Source: Nocardia harenae NBRC 108248 | GTDB taxonomy: Bacteria; Actinomycetota; Actinomycetes; Mycobacteriales; Mycobacteriaceae | Reading direction: 5' to 3' | DNA: 64,000 nt | Assembly: GCF_001612885.1 (NCBI RefSeq) | Contig: NZ_BDBH01000005.1 | Coordinates: 186,001 to 250,000, forward strand | Part shown: positions 62,536 to 64,000 of the stretch, one piece after another | How the letters are laid out: the number at the start of each line of letters is the position of its first letter | Numbering within the stretch: the first letter of the stretch is position 1 | The notes under the pieces: model-generated | The model's database searches: none | What the model was told of the DNA's origin: nothing | What the model saw: the letters and a program-made list of their open reading frames with translations, nothing else | Position numbers and translations under genes: made by a program

Positions 62536-64000
62536 TCAGTGGCGGGCGAGCGCCGCCGTCAGGTCGATGGCGCCGGTAACCGGGAGGTCGCAGACGGTGC
62601 CGCGGCAGACGTAGGCGGCGGGCTGCCCGCCGACCGGCGGACGTTCCGCGAGCAGCGGCGCCGAGTCCGGTTCGCCCGCGATGATCACCGCCCCGCCCGG
62701 CGCGGAAGCCCTTGCGGCCGCCAGTAATTCGGCGGCGTCCCCACCGGGCGGCACCGAGACGGCGATCTGCAGCGGCCCGTGGAACGCCGCCTCCGCCACC
62801 GTCAGCCACTGCCCCGCCGAGCGCGGCGCCCGCGCCAGCACCACCGCGCCGCGCGCCAGCGTGCGCTCCGCCAGCTCCCGGTATCGCACCGCGTTCGCCG
62901 GCTCGGCCAGCGCGGCGGCGGTGAGCAGCGCCTCGGCCAGCGCCGATGCCCCCGCCGGGGTGGCGCCGTCGATCGGGTCGCGGGGCCGCGCCACCAGCGT
63001 CTCGGCATCGTCGGCGGTGTCGAACCAGCTGCCCGGCTCGTCCGGATCGGCGAAGTGCGTGATGGCGGCATCCAGGATCTCCTCGGCCCGCACTCGCCAC
63101 TCCCGCTCGCCGGTCACCTGGTGCAGCGCCAGCAACCCGGTGACCAGCCAGGCGTAATCCTCCAGCACCCCCGGCGAGGTACCGGCCGCGCCGCCGAGCG
63201 AGGCGCGCAATACCCGGCCGTCCGCCACGTGCACCCGCAGCAGGAACTCCGCGCAGCGCCGGGCCGCCGCCACCCACGCCGGAACGTCGAGCGCCGCACC
63301 GGCTTCGGCGAGCGCGGTGATGGCGATTCCGTTCCAGGCGGTGACCACCTTGTCGTCCCGCTCCGGCTGCGGGCGCTTGTCCCTGGCGTCGCGCAGGATC
63401 GTGCGCGCGCGGTCGAGCCGCTCCGGGTCGTCCGGCTCGGCGAGCCGGGTGAGGACCGAGGTGCCGTGCTCGAAGGTGCCCGCCGTTGTCACACCCAATT
63501 GCTGTGCGGCCCATGCCCCTTCGACGGGGCCGAGCTCGGCTGTCAGCTCCGCCGGGGTCCAGACGTAGGTGGCGCCCTCGACGCCGGGCTCGCCGGGGCG
63601 GACCGGGGTGTCGGCGTCCAGCGCGGAGGCGAGCCCGCCCTGCTCGGTGCCGAGATCGTCCAGCAGGAAGGCGGCGGTCTCCGCCGCCACCCGCGCGGCC
63701 AGCGACTGCCCGCCGCTGCCCGGCTCGGCCGGGAGCTCCCGGCGCGCCAGGTGCGCGTAGGCACGCAGCAGCTGCGCATTGTCGTAGAGCATCTTCTCGA
63801 AGTGCGGCACCAGCCACCGCTCATCCACCGAGTACCGGGCGAAGCCGCCGCGCAGCTGGTCGTAGATCCCACCGCGCGCCATGGCCGCGGCCGTCCGCTC
63901 GACCAGGGCGTAGGTCTCCGGATCGCCGGTCCGCTCCCAGCTCCGCAGCAACCCCGCGAGCAGCGCCGAGGGCGGGAACTTCGGCGCCCCGCCGAACCCG
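62536..64000 (-). CDS. Thioredoxin-domain/DUF255 protein YyaL family (partial, N-terminus off window)
   Basis: About 488 C-terminal residues are present; the thioredoxin-like N-terminal domain lies beyond the right edge. Visible are the family hallmarks FGGAPKFPPSALLAG, GGIYDQLRGGFARYSVDERW, LVPHFEKMLYDNAQLLRAY, LASALDADTP and KVVTAWNGIAITALAEAG, an alpha/alpha toroid resembling glycosyl-type enzymes. Homologue in position is Rv1084. Function of the family is not settled. Confidence 0.92.
   Translation of the reverse strand, partial: GFGGAPKFPPSALLAGLLRSWERTGDPETYALVERTAAAMARGGIYDQLRGGFARYSVDERWLVPHFEKMLYDNAQLLRAYAHLARRELPAEPGSGGQSLAARVAAETAAFLLDDLGTEQGGLASALDADTPVRPGEPGVEGATYVWTPAELTAELGPVEGAWAAQQLGVTTAGTFEHGTSVLTRLAEPDDPERLDRARTILRDARDKRPQPERDDKVVTAWNGIAITALAEAGAALDVPAWVAAARRCAEFLLRVHVADGRVLRASLGGAAGTSPGVLEDYAWLVTGLLALHQVTGEREWRVRAEEILDAAITHFADPDEPGSWFDTADDAETLVARPRDPIDGATPAGASALAEALLTAAALAEPANAVRYRELAERTLARGAVVLARAPRSAGQWLTVAEAAFHGPLQIAVSVPPGGDAAELLAAARASAPGGAVIIAGEPDSAPLLAERPPVGGQPAAYVCRGTVCDLPVTGAIDLTAALARH

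Overview
The window is high-GC actinobacterial chromosome, most likely Nocardia or a close mycolate-forming relative. Its right half keeps the gene order of the Mycobacterium tuberculosis Rv1084-Rv1112 block: yyaL-type gene, hemolysin III, short-chain Z-prenyl synthase, coaA, glyA, desA2, phoH2, fum, glpX, DUF4245 gene, xseB, xseA, lipid-droplet protein gene, ispH, DUF6542 gene, ychF. Many of these genes show a -10 hexamer of the form TANNNT ending six or seven bases before the start codon, the signature of leaderless transcripts; I used it to choose several starts.

Layout. 1-5.3 kb: a partial ring-cleaving dioxygenase, a four-gene roadblock/LC7 operon, an LppP/LprE-type lipoprotein, a small unknown gene and a broken Abi gene. 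5.37-29.25 kb: a mobile region in the 3' end of ychF. A 13-bp core shared by three sites (about 5,383, 28,391 and 29,235) marks a 23-kb element with a large serine integrase, followed by a 0.85-kb unit holding only vapBC. The last codons of the original ychF (DVVEFRFNV-stop) and its terminators now lie 24 kb away beside the integrase, and ychF ends in codons supplied by the inserted DNA. 29.2-64 kb: core genome, including cstA-ybdD, ada-alkA plus ogt, sbcDC, an Ehu-type solute ABC transporter and an adenylate cyclase.

Inside the element, rightward from the integrase, lie a PadR/membrane pair, an orphan C5 cytosine methyltransferase with a divergent small helix-turn-helix gene, small unknown genes, a 1.1-kb gene-free region full of long inverted repeats (candidate replication or transfer origin), and an 11.7-kb leftward operon of tightly overlapping genes that starts with an excisionase and includes an FtsK/VirD4-type coupling ATPase, a Replic_Relax-like protein and several membrane and coiled-coil proteins. 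Beyond it come an HTH-PLD regulator, a NUDIX protein, an HD protein, and a lower-GC cargo block encoding a GHKL ATPase, a STAS-like DUF4325 protein and a zinc-finger HNH-like protein. I see no relaxase and no VirB4-type gene.

The most unusual observation is that five otherwise different proteins of the transfer operon end in the same C-terminal tag (consensus K-S-A-L-A-x-H-R-x-x-N-A-L, then a charged ending in R). Its repeated terminal position next to a coupling ATPase suggests a shared docking or export signal; this is inference. The tandem insertion at ychF and the GHKL/STAS/HNH cargo are the next most notable points.
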